Shown: positions 62,710 to 64,000 of the stretch, in pieces
How the letters are laid out: each line of letters starts with the position of its first letter
Position numbering within the stretch: the stretch's first letter is position 1
NCBI GenBank assembly: GCA_044221335.1
Contig: JBGAPI010000015.1
Coordinates: forward strand, 1 to 64,000
Source: JBGAPI01 sp044221335
GTDB taxonomy: Bacteria > Pseudomonadota > Gammaproteobacteria > Xanthomonadales > Ahniellaceae
Direction of reading: 5' to 3'
DNA length: 64,000 bases
Position numbers and translations under genes: made by a program
Notes under the pieces: model-generated
Databases searched by the model: none
Told to the model about the DNA's origin: nothing
What the model saw: the letters and a program-made list of their open reading frames with translations, nothing else

Positions 62710-64000
62710 ATGTCCAACCACGCCACCGAGACCGAGCGCCGCCGCACCTTCGCGATCATCTCGCACCCCGACGCCGGCAAGACCACGCTGACCGAGAAGC
62801 TGCTGCTGTTCGGCGGGGCGATCCAGATGGCGGGCTCGGTGAAGTCGCGCAAGGCGGCCAAGCACGCGACCTCCGACTGGATGGCGCTGGAGAAGGAGCG
62901 CGGCATCTCGGTGACAAGCTCGGTGATGCAGTTCCCCTACGAGGGCCGCATCGTCAACCTGCTGGACACCCCCGGCCACGCCGACTTCTCCGAGGACACC
63001 TACCGGGTGCTGACCGCGGTCGACTCGGCGCTGATGGTGATCGACTGCGCCAAGGGCGTGGAGGAGCGCACCATCAAGCTGATGGAGGTGTGCCGGATGC
63101 GCGACACCCCGATCATGAGCTTCATCAACAAGCTCGACCGCGAGGGGCGCGAGCCGATCGAACTGCTGGACGAAGTCGAATCGGTGCTGGGCATCCAGTG
63201 CGCGCCGATCGCCTGGCCGATCGGCATGGGCTCGCGCCTGAAGGGCGTCTACCACCTGCTCGACGACGAGGTGCACTTGTTCGAGCCCGGCCGCAACTTC
63301 ACCCGCCAGGACTCCACCATCTTCAAGGGCCTTGACGACCCCGGCCTCGCCGAGCGGCTCGGTCCGCAGATGCTCGCCGACCTGAAGGACGAGCTCGAGC
63401 TGGTGCAGGGCGCCTCGCACCCGTTCGATCGCGAGGCCTACCTCGCCGGCCGCCAGACCCCGGTGTTTTTCGGCTCCGCCGTCAACAACTTCGGCGTGCA
63501 GCTGCTGCTCGATTTCTTCGTCCAGCACGCGCCGCCGCCGAAGGCGCACGCCACGACCACCCGCACGGTGGTCGCCGCCGAGGAGGCGTTCAGCGGCTTC
63601 GTCTTCAAGATCCAGGCCAACATGGATCCGAACCACCGCGACCGCGTTGCCTTCCTCCGGGTCTGTTCCGGCCACTACGAGGCCGGGATGAAGGCGTGGC
63701 ACGGCCGCCTCGGCAAGGAGGTCAAGCTCGCGAACGCGCTGACCTTCATGGCCTCCGACCGCGAGATCGTCGAGCGCGCCTATCCGGGCGACGTGATCGG
63801 CCTGCACAACCACGGCACCATCTCGATCGGCGACGCCTTCAGCGAGGGCGAGTCCCTGACCTTCACCGGCATCCCCAACTTCGCGCCGGAGCTGTTCCGC
63901 CGCGCCCGCTTGCGCGACCCGCTGAAGATGAAGCAGCTGGCCAAGGGCCTGGCGCAGCTGTCTGAGGAAGGCGCCACCCAGTTCTTCCGCCCGCTGATGT
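62710..64000 (+). CDS. prfC: Peptide chain release factor 3 (partial)
   Basis: 430 codons from ATG at 62710 are visible; the gene continues beyond the window. GTPase that recycles RF1 and RF2 after termination. G domain motifs: SHPDAGKTTLTEKLL (G1), RGISVTSSVM (G2), DTPGHADF (G3), NKLDRE (G4). RF3-specific segments include ERGISVTSSVMQFPYEG and MKQLAKGLAQLSEEGATQFFRP. E. coli RF3 is 529 residues, so about 100 residues are missing on the right. Confidence 0.97.
   Translation, partial: MSNHATETERRRTFAIISHPDAGKTTLTEKLLLFGGAIQMAGSVKSRKAAKHATSDWMALEKERGISVTSSVMQFPYEGRIVNLLDTPGHADFSEDTYRVLTAVDSALMVIDCAKGVEERTIKLMEVCRMRDTPIMSFINKLDREGREPIELLDEVESVLGIQCAPIAWPIGMGSRLKGVYHLLDDEVHLFEPGRNFTRQDSTIFKGLDDPGLAERLGPQMLADLKDELELVQGASHPFDREAYLAGRQTPVFFGSAVNNFGVQLLLDFFVQHAPPPKAHATTTRTVVAAEEAFSGFVFKIQANMDPNHRDRVAFLRVCSGHYEAGMKAWHGRLGKEVKLANALTFMASDREIVERAYPGDVIGLHNHGTISIGDAFSEGESLTFTGIPNFAPELFRRARLRDPLKMKQLAKGLAQLSEEGATQFFRPLM

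Overview
The window is GC-rich DNA (roughly two thirds G+C by eye) from a gammaproteobacterium, most likely of the order Lysobacterales (Xanthomonadales). This is inferred from GTAG-headed REP palindromes, a secreted protein ending in FSNGFE, a FimX-like degenerate GGDEF/EAL protein, a type B ribosomal protein L31, and the gene pairs lolC-lolD-comEC and fis-purH. It is chromosomal and nearly fully coding. I saw no tRNA, rRNA, phage, transposase or CRISPR. Organism identity rests on these signs only.

Layout. 1-450: tandem 89-bp repeats, a palindromic element and a heptamer array. 465-2972: secreted CSLREA beta-helix protein. 3210-7506: lipoprotein release (LolC/E, LolD) and ComEC. 7556-9890: two paralogous unknown exported proteins. 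10315-21464: an unusual envelope-spanning locus: ABC importer, toxic-anion-resistance protein TelA, XpaC-like protein, two substrate-binding/OmpA fusions, a VWA protein, and a divergent Ycf46-type AAA+ ATPase. 21481-23384: a Pho-box-preceded DUF47-Pit phosphate operon. 23461-28067: a small exported protein, MtfA peptidase, transketolase, cNMP-EAL protein. 28209-36160: large Ig-repeat lipoprotein and pilQPONM (type IV pilus alignment complex), with the PBP1a gene divergent. 39019-46202: housekeeping genes (citrate synthase, L31, guanylate kinase) and AmpE-like, AraC, Mpo1-like and PanE genes. 46312-51647: MFS-acyltransferase fusion, TPR protein, RsbW-like kinase, and a DusB gene whose 3' end is replaced by a REP pair. 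51728-53497: CDGSH protein and RND adaptor flanked by two copies of one palindromic element. 53643-55578: purH and fis. 55747-61768: HemJ, FimX-like protein and a hybrid histidine kinase. 61862-64000: L,D-transpeptidase and the start of prfC.

How the parts fit. Type IV pilus biogenesis (pilMNOPQ), DNA uptake (comEC) and cyclic-di-GMP control (FimX-like protein, cNMP-EAL protein) are all present, as expected for a twitching, naturally competent bacterium. The 10-21 kb locus is the best candidate for an incompletely described system. It joins three periplasmic ligand-binding modules, two of them fused to peptidoglycan-binding OmpA domains, to a periplasmic VWA protein, TelA/XpaC and an AAA+ ATPase. 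Its ligand and output cannot be read from sequence.
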